Source of the DNA: QZLE01 sp033852135
GTDB lineage: Bacteria > Pseudomonadota > Gammaproteobacteria > QZLD01
Direction of reading: 5' to 3'
Length of the DNA: 64,000 bases
NCBI GenBank assembly: GCA_033852135.1
Contig: JAWSVB010000022.1
Span: 62,001-126,000, forward strand
The translations under genes were made by a program, and so were the position numbers. Position 1 is the first letter of the stretch. Each line of letters opens with the position of its first letter. Below the pieces are notes generated by a model. That model did no database searches, had not been told where the DNA came from, and was given only the letters and a program-made list of their open reading frames with translations. This document shows, piece by piece, positions 25,993-35,202 of the stretch.

Positions 25993-26289
25993 ATGGAAAT
26001 ATTATCTACTGTTGTGAAAGTTTTTCTTGTTGTGTACTTTTTTTATGCCGTATTTCTAGCGCATAAAATTAAAAGTCGTTTTTCAGAACTTGGACATGAT
26101 TTAAAAGCTAATCCTTGGCTTTCTTTTATGAATATTTCATTTTTTTGGTCTAAAGCCAAGGGTATGGCTAAAGATGTATATGACGATAAAATTAATAAGT
26201 ACTTAAGCATCTACAAGCAAGCAACAATAATTTTTTATGAGATTATTATTTTATTTGTTGGATATGTGTTTTGGGTTAAATACTTTTAA
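25993..26289 (+). CDS. Small two-helix membrane protein
   Basis: 98 residues, unrecognised. Hydrophobic segments at about residues 5-25 and 76-94 flank a basic, polar middle part (AHKIKSRFSELGHDLKANPW...AKGMAKDVYDDKINKYLSIYK). A good AGAGGAAG sequence 4 bases before the ATG supports translation. It lies in a run of small same-strand genes (25148-26573). Confidence 0.6.
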   Translation: MEILSTVVKVFLVVYFFYAVFLAHKIKSRFSELGHDLKANPWLSFMNISFFWSKAKGMAKDVYDDKINKYLSIYKQATIIFYEIIILFVGYVFWVKYF

Positions 26290-26330
26290 TACAGGCATTA
26301 ACGAATAGCTAATAGGATTTAGGGTGTAAT

Positions 26331-26573
26331 ATGAATGTAGGTACTATGGTGCTTGGGGCTGTGGTTATTTTGATGGGGCTTTATTTTGTTGTTGCTAGAG
26401 CAAAGTTTCCAAATAAGCTGAAAAAATACTCTGCAATGCGAAAAAAGATGGGCGACAAAACTGCTTTTTTTGTGCACACTTTTTTTTACTCGGCCTTACC
26501 ATTTGTTCTTGGTGCTTTGATGATTATTGCAGCAAGCAAGGGCGTTACTGTAATTGAATTTTTTAAGAACTAA
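26331..26573 (+). CDS. Small two-helix membrane protein
   Basis: 80 residues, unrecognised. Two hydrophobic segments (about 4-22 and 50-70) are separated by a very basic loop (KFPNKLKKYSAMRKKMG), predicting cytoplasmic loop and periplasmic ends. AGGGTG precedes the ATG. Last gene of the run; a terminator follows 18 bp after the stop. Confidence 0.6.
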   Translation: MNVGTMVLGAVVILMGLYFVVARAKFPNKLKKYSAMRKKMGDKTAFFVHTFFYSALPFVLGALMIIAASKGVTVIEFFKN

Positions 26574-26590
26574 ATATTAAAACTTATTTT

Positions 26591-26616
26591 AACGCCTGAT
26601 TTCATCAGGCGTTTTT
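26591..26616 (+). terminator. Rho-independent terminator between convergent genes
   Basis: ACGCCTGAT, loop TTC, ATCAGGCGT, T-run. It separates the small-membrane-protein run from the convergent hemerythrin gene. Confidence 0.85.
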
Positions 26617-26650
26617 GATTTTAACTCAAAGCAAAGTCAGAGTTTGTAAT

Positions 26651-27058
26651 TTATTTAACACCTTTTTCTTTTAGAAAATCAAAGGCTAAATGGTCTGATT
26701 CTATGATATGGTCTGAAAGCCAGTTCTTTAGAAACTTCATCACTTCAATACTTATAGATACACTGCCAATGTTAAATTGCTCATTTAGAGTTTTAACCTG
26801 TTTGGTTAGTTCATCATGTTCTAACTTATGATCTTTGTATCCAGGATAATTATACTGTTTGAATAGGTCTTCTTCATACTCAAAGTGTTTTTCTGTGTAA
26901 ACAATAAGTGCATGAAGTATTTTCCCCAGTACCTCTTTTGATTGGCCTTGTTGCATGGCTTCATGTAAAGAGTTGACCATACTTACAAGTTTTTTATGGT
27001 GGGTATCAACTGTTTCAACCCCAATATTAAGTTGCTCATTCCACTCCATTAGAGACAT
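26651..27058 (-). CDS. Bacteriohemerythrin
   Basis: 135 residues from the ATG at 27058; an upstream in-frame ATG (27085) is rejected because AAGGAA lies before 27058 and the family starts at MSLMEWNEQLNIGV. The di-iron ligands are all visible: H in DTHHKKL, H and E in HFEYEED, two H in HKLEHDEL, and H and D in SDHIIESD. These four-helix-bundle proteins bind O2 reversibly and deliver or sense it in the cytoplasm. Single-domain, not fused to a chemoreceptor. Divergent from the EthD-like gene. Confidence 0.92.
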   Translation of the reverse strand: MSLMEWNEQLNIGVETVDTHHKKLVSMVNSLHEAMQQGQSKEVLGKILHALIVYTEKHFEYEEDLFKQYNYPGYKDHKLEHDELTKQVKTLNEQFNIGSVSISIEVMKFLKNWLSDHIIESDHLAFDFLKEKGVK

Positions 27059-27203
27059 AAAAAATTCCTTTATTTGTTTTATCAATAGTCTTAAAACATA
27101 TAGTCAGATATTAAAAATTTAGCACATGATTTTTTATTTTGTAATCTAACAATTTTATGTGTTTAATGACAATGCGTATGCCACTAAAAATAACGAGGTA
27201 GTA

Positions 27204-27494
27204 ATGTTAAAAGTAAGTGCTTTATACCCAAGAAGTAGTGATAGCAATTTTGATATTGAATATTATAAAAATTCACATATGCCAATGGTTAAAAAACTTC
27301 TGGGAGATGTTTGTATTCGTACTGAGGTTGAAGGGGCGATTTCTGCTGAACAGCCTTTTCACGCTATGGGGCATGTGTATTTTGAGTCAATGGAATCATT
27401 TCAAAACCATTACCATGAACATGCAGATACAATAAGGGGTGATATTGCCAATTACACTAATATTACTCCGGTAGTGCAAATGAGTCAGGTTTGA
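27204..27494 (+). CDS. EthD-family small protein
   Basis: 96 residues from ATG 27204, chosen because GAGGT sits 6 bases upstream and the family starts with a strand like MLKVSALYP; an in-frame ATG at 27159 would add 15 unrelated residues. The sequence ALYPRSSDSNFDIEYYKNSHMPMVKKLLG is typical of the EthD dimeric alpha/beta-barrel family, with the YY..H motif intact. The biochemical role of most members is unknown. Monocistronic. Confidence 0.8.
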   Translation: MLKVSALYPRSSDSNFDIEYYKNSHMPMVKKLLGDVCIRTEVEGAISAEQPFHAMGHVYFESMESFQNHYHEHADTIRGDIANYTNITPVVQMSQV

Positions 27495-27696
27495 GCTATT
27501 TGATATTAAACTTAAAGATTTTCTAAGGCTTAAAACCACATAATTCTCAGTTCAAAAGAAAATATTACTATTTTATAAGGTGGTTAACTGTTTTTCATTG
27601 TTTAAACTATAATATATGGTACTCATATAAATATTTCTAACAACCTAAGTTATATAGAAATATTATGGTTTAGTTGCTGGCAATAGAGGGCTGTTT

Positions 27697-30099
27697 TTGA
27701 AGACTGTTAATCATATAACAAAAGGCCTTAAACTTAGTTTTAGTTTCTTAATAGCTACATTGCTTGTATATGGTTTTTATTCCATATATGAAGTTAAGCA
27801 TGTTGCAAACCTTACCCGTACTATCTATAACCACCCCTTGGTTGTATCAAACGCCGCTCTTCAAGCAAAAGCATCTGTCACTAAAATGCATCTAAATATG
27901 AAAGATGTGGTTCTATTTTATTCTCAGACAAAATCCAATCGATATATAGAAGCTGTGAACAAGGAAGAGGTATTGGTATATAGACAGCTGGATATTGTTA
28001 AGAAAAATATTTTAGGTGATGAGGGAAGAGCCCTTGAAAGTATGGCTCGAAAACTTTTTGATGAATGGCGCCCTATTCGAAATGAAGTTATTGGGTTAGT
28101 TAAGCAAAACCAATATAAACAGGCTGCCAATATAACAGTTGGCAAAGGCGCAAACCATGTTGCAGCATTAAATAATGCAGTTGAGAGACTAACAAATTAC
28201 GCACTGGGAATGGCTTCTAAATTTGTTAAACAGGCTGATAAAGTTAATGATAACGCCACAACAATTACTTTAATATTTTTACTCATAAGTATCGCTATTG
28301 CAGTTGTAGTTGCGTTGTTGACTATTAAAAGGTCAACCACAGCAGCTGAGATGTTGCGTAAAAGTGAGAAGCTTTTTAGAACTATGTTTGAACAGGCGCC
28401 ATTAGGTATTGCAATGATAGATTCGTTAACCGGCAAAATATCTGAGGCTAATACTAGATTTGCTGAAATAGCTGGTCGAACAAGGGAGGATATGTTGACT
28501 ATAGACTGGATGAGCATTACCCATCCAGATGATATACAGGAGGATTTGGATAATATGTCGCTCCTTAATGATGGAAGCATTGACGGATTCGATATGCAGA
28601 AACGCTATATCCGCCCTGATGAATCCATTGTTTGGATAAACATGACCATTGCTAAGATAGAAACAGAAGATACAACTCATCCTTTTCATTTGTGCATGAT
28701 TGAAGATATTTCGCAGCGCAAATACACCGAGCAAAAGCTTATTGCAGAAAAAGAGCGCCTAGCAAAGGTGCGTAAACGTACCGATGAACTGTTGCTTGAA
28801 ACCCAGCAGCAGAGAGAGGAGTTAAAAGTAGCCAATAAAGGGCTTGAAGAACAAAGTAAGAAATTAAAGTCATCTAATGATGAATTAGAGGAGCAAGCCA
28901 CTGCTTTAACAAATGCTTCAAAATATAAATCAGAATTTTTAGCTAATGTAAGTCATGAGTTACGCAGCCCTTTAAACTCTCTGCTGCTTTTAGTTAGTTG
29001 TCTGGCTGAAAATAATGACGATAATTTATCATCTGAACAGGTTGAGCAGGTTGCAGTTATTAAAAGCTCTGGTACAGAACTGCTCTATTTAATTAATGAT
29101 ATTTTAGATTTTTCTAAAGTTGAAGTGGGGCAGCTAGATATAAATGAAGATGTAATTGCCCTAAATCCATTTTGCAATAGTTTAGGCCGATCTTTTGCTA
29201 TGCAAGCAAGTGAAAAAGGTTTGAGTTTAAAAGTTGAATGTGACCCTGGTTTGCCACAATTTTTCCTTTCCGATGAACAGCGAGTGCGACAGATTTTAAA
29301 GAATCTTGTGTCTAATGCCCTAAAGTTTACTAAAGAAGGGGAGATAGCTTTAAAAGTAAAACCACTAGATCAAGAAACTATAGCCTTTTCAGTTCATGAT
29401 AGTGGAATTGGTATCCCTGCAGATAAACATCAAGCGATTTTCGAGGCTTTTCAGCAAGCAGATGGTTCAACTACCAGGCGATATGGTGGCACAGGGTTGG
29501 GGTTAACTATCTCGAGAAAGTTAGCGGGGTTGTTGGGTGGTAGGTTAGAGGTGGAATCAGAGGAGGGAAAAGGCTCTGTATTTACCGTATCACTTCCAAT
29601 TAAAAGTTCTGCAGAAAAACAACACCAGAGTGATGAACAGGATCTATTTATTAAAGAGGACTCCAATATAGATAGTGAAGAGCTGGGGCCGTTTGCATGT
29701 GGTCAGAATGAACCAAATTTAAATAAATTATCAGGTAGAACAATTCTGATTGTTGATGACGATATGCGTAATACTTTTGCTATCTCTGCTCTACTTAAAA
29801 AAGCTGGGATAACATGCGTTATAGCCCAAGATGGAATGCTGGCTACTGACAGATTACAGGAGAACCATGATATTGATTTAGTACTAATGGATATGATGAT
29901 GCCAGGTATGGATGGTTATGAAGCTACACGTAGAATTAGAAATATGAGTAACTATAAGGAGCTGCCAATTATTGCCGTTACTGCAAAAGTGATGGAGGGC
30001 GAACGTGAAAAATGCTTGGCAGCTGGGACTAATGAATATCTGACAAAGCCTGTTGATAAAGATCGATTATTTGAGGTTATAGAGAGGATGTTGTCTTAA
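27697..30099 (+). CDS. Hybrid sensor histidine kinase (PAS, HisKA, HATPase, REC)
   Basis: 800 residues, starting at a TTG with AGAGGG 7 bases upstream. TM1 (about 10-28), a helical periplasmic sensor (30-185), TM2 (about 188-208), PAS (220-345), a long coiled coil (345-410), HisKA with H420 in SHELRSPL, HATPase (DSGIGIPAD; GGTGLGL), and a C-terminal receiver with D732 (LVLMDMMMPGMDGYE). All catalytic boxes are intact. Phosphate would pass from H420 to D732 and then to an Hpt protein not present in the window. The periplasmic domain looks like a four-helix bundle as in chemoreceptors. Its ligand is unknown. Confidence 0.9.
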   Translation: MKTVNHITKGLKLSFSFLIATLLVYGFYSIYEVKHVANLTRTIYNHPLVVSNAALQAKASVTKMHLNMKDVVLFYSQTKSNRYIEAVNKEEVLVYRQLDIVKKNILGDEGRALESMARKLFDEWRPIRNEVIGLVKQNQYKQAANITVGKGANHVAALNNAVERLTNYALGMASKFVKQADKVNDNATTITLIFLLISIAIAVVVALLTIKRSTTAAEMLRKSEKLFRTMFEQAPLGIAMIDSLTGKISEANTRFAEIAGRTREDMLTIDWMSITHPDDIQEDLDNMSLLNDGSIDGFDMQKRYIRPDESIVWINMTIAKIETEDTTHPFHLCMIEDISQRKYTEQKLIAEKERLAKVRKRTDELLLETQQQREELKVANKGLEEQSKKLKSSNDELEEQATALTNASKYKSEFLANVSHELRSPLNSLLLLVSCLAENNDDNLSSEQVEQVAVIKSSGTELLYLINDILDFSKVEVGQLDINEDVIALNPFCNSLGRSFAMQASEKGLSLKVECDPGLPQFFLSDEQRVRQILKNLVSNALKFTKEGEIALKVKPLDQETIAFSVHDSGIGIPADKHQAIFEAFQQADGSTTRRYGGTGLGLTISRKLAGLLGGRLEVESEEGKGSVFTVSLPIKSSAEKQHQSDEQDLFIKEDSNIDSEELGPFACGQNEPNLNKLSGRTILIVDDDMRNTFAISALLKKAGITCVIAQDGMLATDRLQENHDIDLVLMDMMMPGMDGYEATRRIRNMSNYKELPIIAVTAKVMEGEREKCLAAGTNEYLTKPVDKDRLFEVIERMLS

Positions 30100-30276
30100 T
30101 CTATAATTTTAAAACTGCATATATAGACCTTTGTATTGCGCACACATACCTAAATTAAAATTGATAACCCCTGAAACAGCATCTTATTTTTTATACCAAT
30201 TTGGCTGCAATCTCCAATTTGTGTATAGTTCCCGCTAATTAATTATTCACCAGTAAAATCAATCCGGAAAACCACA

Positions 30277-33200
30277 GTGGAAAACGCCTCAGCCGAAATT
30301 AAAAAACTGCAAAAAGAGATCAAAAAATGCATCTTTGCGGATCGTTTTGGCTTTAATAAAAGGTTAAAGGGGATTCAGCGCAGGTTGCATGAGAATAAGC
30401 CCGTTGATAAAGGTTTTGAAAAACTCTCTCTTGATGTAATGGCATCGATTGAAACCTTAGAGAAAAGAGCTAAATCGGTTCCCGATATCACCTATGATGA
30501 GTCATTACCCATTTCGGAAAAACGGGATGAGATTGCTGAGCTGATTAAGAACAATCAAGTGGTGATTATTTGTGGTGAGACCGGCTCAGGTAAGACAACG
30601 CAGTTGCCAAAGATCTGCCTTGAGATTGGCAGAGGAATTAACGGCAAAATAGGGCATACACAACCGCGTCGTATCGCTGCCCGCAGTGTTTCCAAACGTA
30701 TTGCTGAAGAGCTGAAGGTTGAGTTAGGTAATCAGGTTGGTTTTAAGGTTAGATTCTCAGACCAAGTTAAAAAAGAGAGCTTGGTCAAATTGATGACTGA
30801 CGGGATTCTATTGGCAGAGACTCAGACCGATAGATTCCTAAATGAATACGACACAATTATTATCGATGAGGCGCATGAGCGTAGTCTGAATATCGATTTT
30901 ATTCTTGGATTTTTAAAGGTTCTATTGCCGAAAAGACCGGATTTAAAAGTTATTATCACCTCGGCTACCATCGATCCTGAGAGTTTTTCACAGCACTTTG
31001 GTAGCGCACCAATCATTGAGGTTTCTGGCAGAACCTATCCGGTTGAGACCCGTTATCGTCCCTTATATAATGAAGACCCAGATATGGATGATTCTTATCC
31101 AGAAGAGAAAGACCAATTGCAGGGGATAAACGATGCAGTGGATGAGTTGGGGCGCATAAGTAATGGTGATGTTTTGGTGTTTCTCCCGGGTGAACGTGAT
31201 ATCCGTGAGGCCGCTGAGTTCTTAAAAAAGTCGCAACCACGGGCAGAGATTGTCCCCTTATTTGCACGCCTTTCACCGGCAGAGCAGATGAAGGTTTTTG
31301 CTCCTCATGGCGGCAGGCGAATTGTACTTGCAACTAACGTTGCGGAGACATCTTTGACGGTCCCAGGAATTAAATATGTTATTGATTCCGGTAAGGTGCG
31401 TATATCCAGATATAGTTACCGCACTAAAGTGCAGCGATTGCCAATCGAGCAGGTTTCGCAAGCGAGTGCCGACCAACGTAAAGGGCGTTGTGGCCGTGTT
31501 AGCTCAGGTGTCTGTATCCGCCTTTATTCTGAAGAAGATTTTCTCAATCAGTCTGAGTTTACTCAGCCTGAAATTCTGCGTACAAATTTAGCCTCTGTTA
31601 TCCTGCAGATGAAATCACTGCGCTTGGGTGATATAGAGGATTTCCCATTTGTGGAAAGGCCAGATAATCGTTATATAAATGATGGTTATAAACTACTGCA
31701 AGAGCTAGGTGCTGTTGATGAGAAGAACGAGATAACTAAAATTGGCAGAATTTTAGCATCGTTCCCGGTTGACCCCAGAATCTCCAGAATTATCCTGGCT
31801 GCTGCTGATAATAATTGCCTGAATGAGCTTTTGATAATTGGTAGTGCTCTTGGAGCTCAGGATCCGCGAGATAGACCTTTTGATAAACAAGGGCTGGCAG
31901 ATGAGGCGCATAAAGAGTTTCAGAGTGAGCTATCTGACTTCTTATTCTATTTGAATTTGTGGAATGCATATCATGAGGCGGGAAAACAGTTATCGCAGAA
32001 CAAACTACGTAAGTGGTGTAAGGAAAGGTTTATCTCATTCCTGCGGATGCGTGAATGGATAGATGTTTATCGTCAGCTTAAGCAATTAGTCACCGAGCAT
32101 AAATACAGTATTAACCAAGAGCCGGCAGAATATGAGCCGATTCATCAGTCATTGCTTTCAGGGTTGTTAGGCAATGTCGCCGTTGTAACCGATAAAAAAG
32201 AATATACCGGTGCGCGTAATAATAAACTGCGCGTTTTTCCAGGTTCTGCACTGGTAAAAAAGCAGCCGAAGTGGCTAATGGCAGCTGAGCTTATCGAGAC
32301 CTCAAGGCTGTTTGCCAGCACAATCGCTAAGATAGAACCGCAATGGATTGAGCAGATAGGCGCACACCTATGTAAGCACCATTATTTTGAACCTCATTGG
32401 GAGAAAAAACGCGGGCAGGTAATAGCCTTTGACCGTATCACCATGTATGGGTTAACAATTAACCCTAAAAAGAAGGTTAACTTTGGTCAGCTAGATCCGG
32501 TTGCAGCACGTGAGGTGTTTATCCGCAGTGCATTGGTGGAGCAGGATATTGACCTTAGGGCAGAATTTTATCGTAAGAACAAAGATACCCTGCATGAGAT
32601 AAACCTTCTTGAATCGAAATCCAGGCGTAAAGATATTCTGGTGGACGAAGATAATATCTTTGATTTTTACGACACCAGAATCCCAGCGAATATCAATAGC
32701 AAAGCAGCGTTAGAAAAGTGGCTGAAGAAGGCAGACGATAAAACGGTTAACTCACTTTTGATGACCAAAGATGAGTTGATGAAACATAATGCAGAAGAGG
32801 TAACTGAGGCACAGTTTCCAGATCGTATCGTCATCGACGATATCGCATTTATGCTCGATTACCATTTTGAGCCTGGGCACCCAAAAGATGGCGTTACCAT
32901 AACTGCACCACTGGTTACTCTAAACCAGGTCGCTCAAGAACAATTAAGTTGGTTGGTTCCGGGGATGATAGAGGAGAAGCTAACTTTTCTTATAAAAGCA
33001 TTGCCGAAAAGAACACGTAAAAACTTTGTGCCAGTACCCGAGTTTGCTCGGGCGCTAACACAGTCAATCTCAGCTGAAGATAAAGCTGCAGCACTACTAC
33101 CATTTATCACGCGCGAGCTTAAACGGATGACTGGGGTAGAGGTCACAAGGGATATGTGGCAAGAGGTGCAGATTCCAACGCATCTATTAATGAATATTCG

Positions 33201-34173
33201 TGTGGTGGATGAAAATGGCAAGACGCTAGGAGCCGGGCGAGACCTTATTAAGTTGCAACGTGAATTTTCACAGCAGATTAAGCTGGCACTAAATGCCGAG
33301 GTCGATTCACCGTTTGAAAGGGATGATATTGATGATTGGGATTTTGAAGATCTACCTACAGAGATTGAGGTTAATCGTGGTGGGGTTCTGATAAATGCTT
33401 ACCCTGCAATTGTGCTGCACGAAGATGTAATCTCATTAAAATTGATGTTTGATAAACATAATGCTCTAGAGCGCAGTAAAGAAGGGGTATTGCGCTTGAT
33501 TCAAATCAAATACAAAGAGCAGGAAAGATATATATCCAAGAATATCCCAAACTTTGAGCGTATGGCGCTCCACTATTCATCCATTGGAAAAAAAGATGAG
33601 CTGCGCAATGATATCGTTAATGCCGTATTCGAAAAAGTATTCATTAGCGACAAAGAGTTTCCGCGCAATAGGGATGAGTACCAGCAGCTGTGTGAGAATA
33701 ATAAAGCTGATTTGATACCAACCATGAATACCCTGGCAACTACTGCAGAAAAGTCTCTAGAAGCTGCGCATAAACTACGTAAGTCACTAAAAGGCAGTGT
33801 TAATCTATCATTTGTAAAACTCTACCAAGAGATAGATACCCAGCTTTCGTCCCTGGTATATTCTGGATTTATCAGTGCAACTCCAATTAAATGGTTGGAG
33901 CATATTCCACGCTATATAAATGCACTGGTAGTGAGAATTGAAAAGCTTGAATACGACCCTAAACGTGATTCACAATGGGCAAATGAGATCTATCCATACA
34001 TTGAACAATATAAAAAGCTATCGAATCAGTTTGGTGATATTAGTGAGGTGATAAAGCTGCGCTGGATGATTGAGGAGTTAAAGGTCTCTATCTTTGCACA
34101 GGAGCTGAAAACCTCAATGCCAATATCTGCCAAAAGGGTGGAAAAGCAGATAGGATTGATTAAGAAGCTCTGA
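30277..34173 (+). CDS. hrpA: ATP-dependent RNA helicase HrpA
   Basis: 1298 residues, full length for HrpA; GTG start with GGAAAA upstream. DEAH-box helicase: motif I GETGSGKTTQ (about 101-110), Ia TQPRRIAARS, II DEAH (in IIDEAHERS), III SAT, V TNVAETSLT and VI QRKGRCGR, then HA2/OB-fold and the long C-terminal DUF3418 region characteristic of proteobacterial HrpA. In E. coli HrpA resolves stalled ribosomes on mRNA and processes some transcripts. Alone in its transcription unit and convergent with the solute-binding protein gene 27 bp away. Confidence 0.95.
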   Translation: MENASAEIKKLQKEIKKCIFADRFGFNKRLKGIQRRLHENKPVDKGFEKLSLDVMASIETLEKRAKSVPDITYDESLPISEKRDEIAELIKNNQVVIICGETGSGKTTQLPKICLEIGRGINGKIGHTQPRRIAARSVSKRIAEELKVELGNQVGFKVRFSDQVKKESLVKLMTDGILLAETQTDRFLNEYDTIIIDEAHERSLNIDFILGFLKVLLPKRPDLKVIITSATIDPESFSQHFGSAPIIEVSGRTYPVETRYRPLYNEDPDMDDSYPEEKDQLQGINDAVDELGRISNGDVLVFLPGERDIREAAEFLKKSQPRAEIVPLFARLSPAEQMKVFAPHGGRRIVLATNVAETSLTVPGIKYVIDSGKVRISRYSYRTKVQRLPIEQVSQASADQRKGRCGRVSSGVCIRLYSEEDFLNQSEFTQPEILRTNLASVILQMKSLRLGDIEDFPFVERPDNRYINDGYKLLQELGAVDEKNEITKIGRILASFPVDPRISRIILAAADNNCLNELLIIGSALGAQDPRDRPFDKQGLADEAHKEFQSELSDFLFYLNLWNAYHEAGKQLSQNKLRKWCKERFISFLRMREWIDVYRQLKQLVTEHKYSINQEPAEYEPIHQSLLSGLLGNVAVVTDKKEYTGARNNKLRVFPGSALVKKQPKWLMAAELIETSRLFASTIAKIEPQWIEQIGAHLCKHHYFEPHWEKKRGQVIAFDRITMYGLTINPKKKVNFGQLDPVAAREVFIRSALVEQDIDLRAEFYRKNKDTLHEINLLESKSRRKDILVDEDNIFDFYDTRIPANINSKAALEKWLKKADDKTVNSLLMTKDELMKHNAEEVTEAQFPDRIVIDDIAFMLDYHFEPGHPKDGVTITAPLVTLNQVAQEQLSWLVPGMIEEKLTFLIKALPKRTRKNFVPVPEFARALTQSISAEDKAAALLPFITRELKRMTGVEVTRDMWQEVQIPTHLLMNIRVVDENGKTLGAGRDLIKLQREFSQQIKLALNAEVDSPFERDDIDDWDFEDLPTEIEVNRGGVLINAYPAIVLHEDVISLKLMFDKHNALERSKEGVLRLIQIKYKEQERYISKNIPNFERMALHYSSIGKKDELRNDIVNAVFEKVFISDKEFPRNRDEYQQLCENNKADLIPTMNTLATTAEKSLEAAHKLRKSLKGSVNLSFVKLYQEIDTQLSSLVYSGFISATPIKWLEHIPRYINALVVRIEKLEYDPKRDSQWANEIYPYIEQYKKLSNQFGDISEVIKLRWMIEELKVSIFAQELKTSMPISAKRVEKQIGLIKKL

Positions 34174-34200
34174 TTCCAAATGTTATGTACGGTAATTTTT

Positions 34201-35028
34201 TTATTGTTGAATTAAAAGCGTATCTATTTTTTCTTTAACTGGGGTAATTGCTTCATTTACCCACTGTTTGAATTTAATGTTTTGTTTAAGTTTGCGTAAG
34301 CCAGTATTAAAATCTTTTATCATTTTGGGGTTGTTTAAAGATTTTTCTTTGTTAAACAGTATGTAATAGTTTGAGGAGTCAAGTGGCTTTTGGTGATAGG
34401 TTATTTTTTTAGCATCATTTTCGGCAAGAAATTTATTGATAATTGCAAACCCAATAATTTTTTGAGTAGGGAAAACATCAATCCTTCCAGCTAATAATTG
34501 CCGAAAACTATGAATATGCTGATTAGTATATTCGATAGAGAACACACCCTTTTCTGCGGCATTCAAAAAAGAACTTCCGTAACCTGTAACTCCAGTATTC
34601 AAGCCAATAGTTAGCCCTTTAAGGTCATCTATTTTTTCCCAATCAAAGCTATAGTCATTAAGGTGGAAGAACACAATATCTAAACTCCCAATTGGGTCCC
34701 CAAAATTAAAATGTTCTTCTCTATCTTTGGTTTTTTGTCCCCCTATATATCCATCAAATAACCCTTTGCTTGCAGAGATTTCAGCTCTTTTAGGTGGTAG
34801 CCATTCGTAGTTAACGGTATAACCTTCATATTTATATGCTGCGCTAATTATTCTTAGAGTAATTCCTCCATGAGGTAGTTTTTTTGAGGTATATGGTGGG
34901 GCTTCAACTGTGGAAAAATATAATGTCTTATCATTTTTTTTTAAGGATATTTGATTAAATTCTGTATCTGCCAATACATGTGAAATAGCAAAGGTACCAG
35001 CACATATAAAAGTTAGAAATTTCAGCAC
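34201..35028 (-). CDS. Periplasmic solute-binding protein, family 3
   Basis: 275 residues from a GTG at 35028. Upstream, ATG 35043 is in frame but is immediately followed by GGAGG, which is the ribosome binding site 8 bases before the GTG; starting at the GTG also gives a proper signal peptide (LKFLTFICAGTFAISHVLA). The mature part is a type II periplasmic-binding fold: TVEAPPYTSKKLPHGGITLRII at the start, DLKGLTIGLNTGVTGYG and the C-terminal LRKLKQ. No transporter permease or ATPase is nearby, so it may feed a distant transporter or act as a sensor or chemotaxis ligand receptor. Confidence 0.8.
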   Translation of the reverse strand: MLKFLTFICAGTFAISHVLADTEFNQISLKKNDKTLYFSTVEAPPYTSKKLPHGGITLRIISAAYKYEGYTVNYEWLPPKRAEISASKGLFDGYIGGQKTKDREEHFNFGDPIGSLDIVFFHLNDYSFDWEKIDDLKGLTIGLNTGVTGYGSSFLNAAEKGVFSIEYTNQHIHSFRQLLAGRIDVFPTQKIIGFAIINKFLAENDAKKITYHQKPLDSSNYYILFNKEKSLNNPKMIKDFNTGLRKLKQNIKFKQWVNEAITPVKEKIDTLLIQQ

Positions 35029-35202
35029 CAGTATTTCCTCCATTAAATATAGATATTTAATTCATACCTAAGTCACGGATAGTCAAAGTTTGCCGTTTTA
35101 AAATTTGACATACTATAATATTAGAATAATTCTTAGATATACCCCCTATACTTAATTTACTAAGTAAACTATTTGAAATATAGCACCTTTAGAGGAAAGT
35201 TA

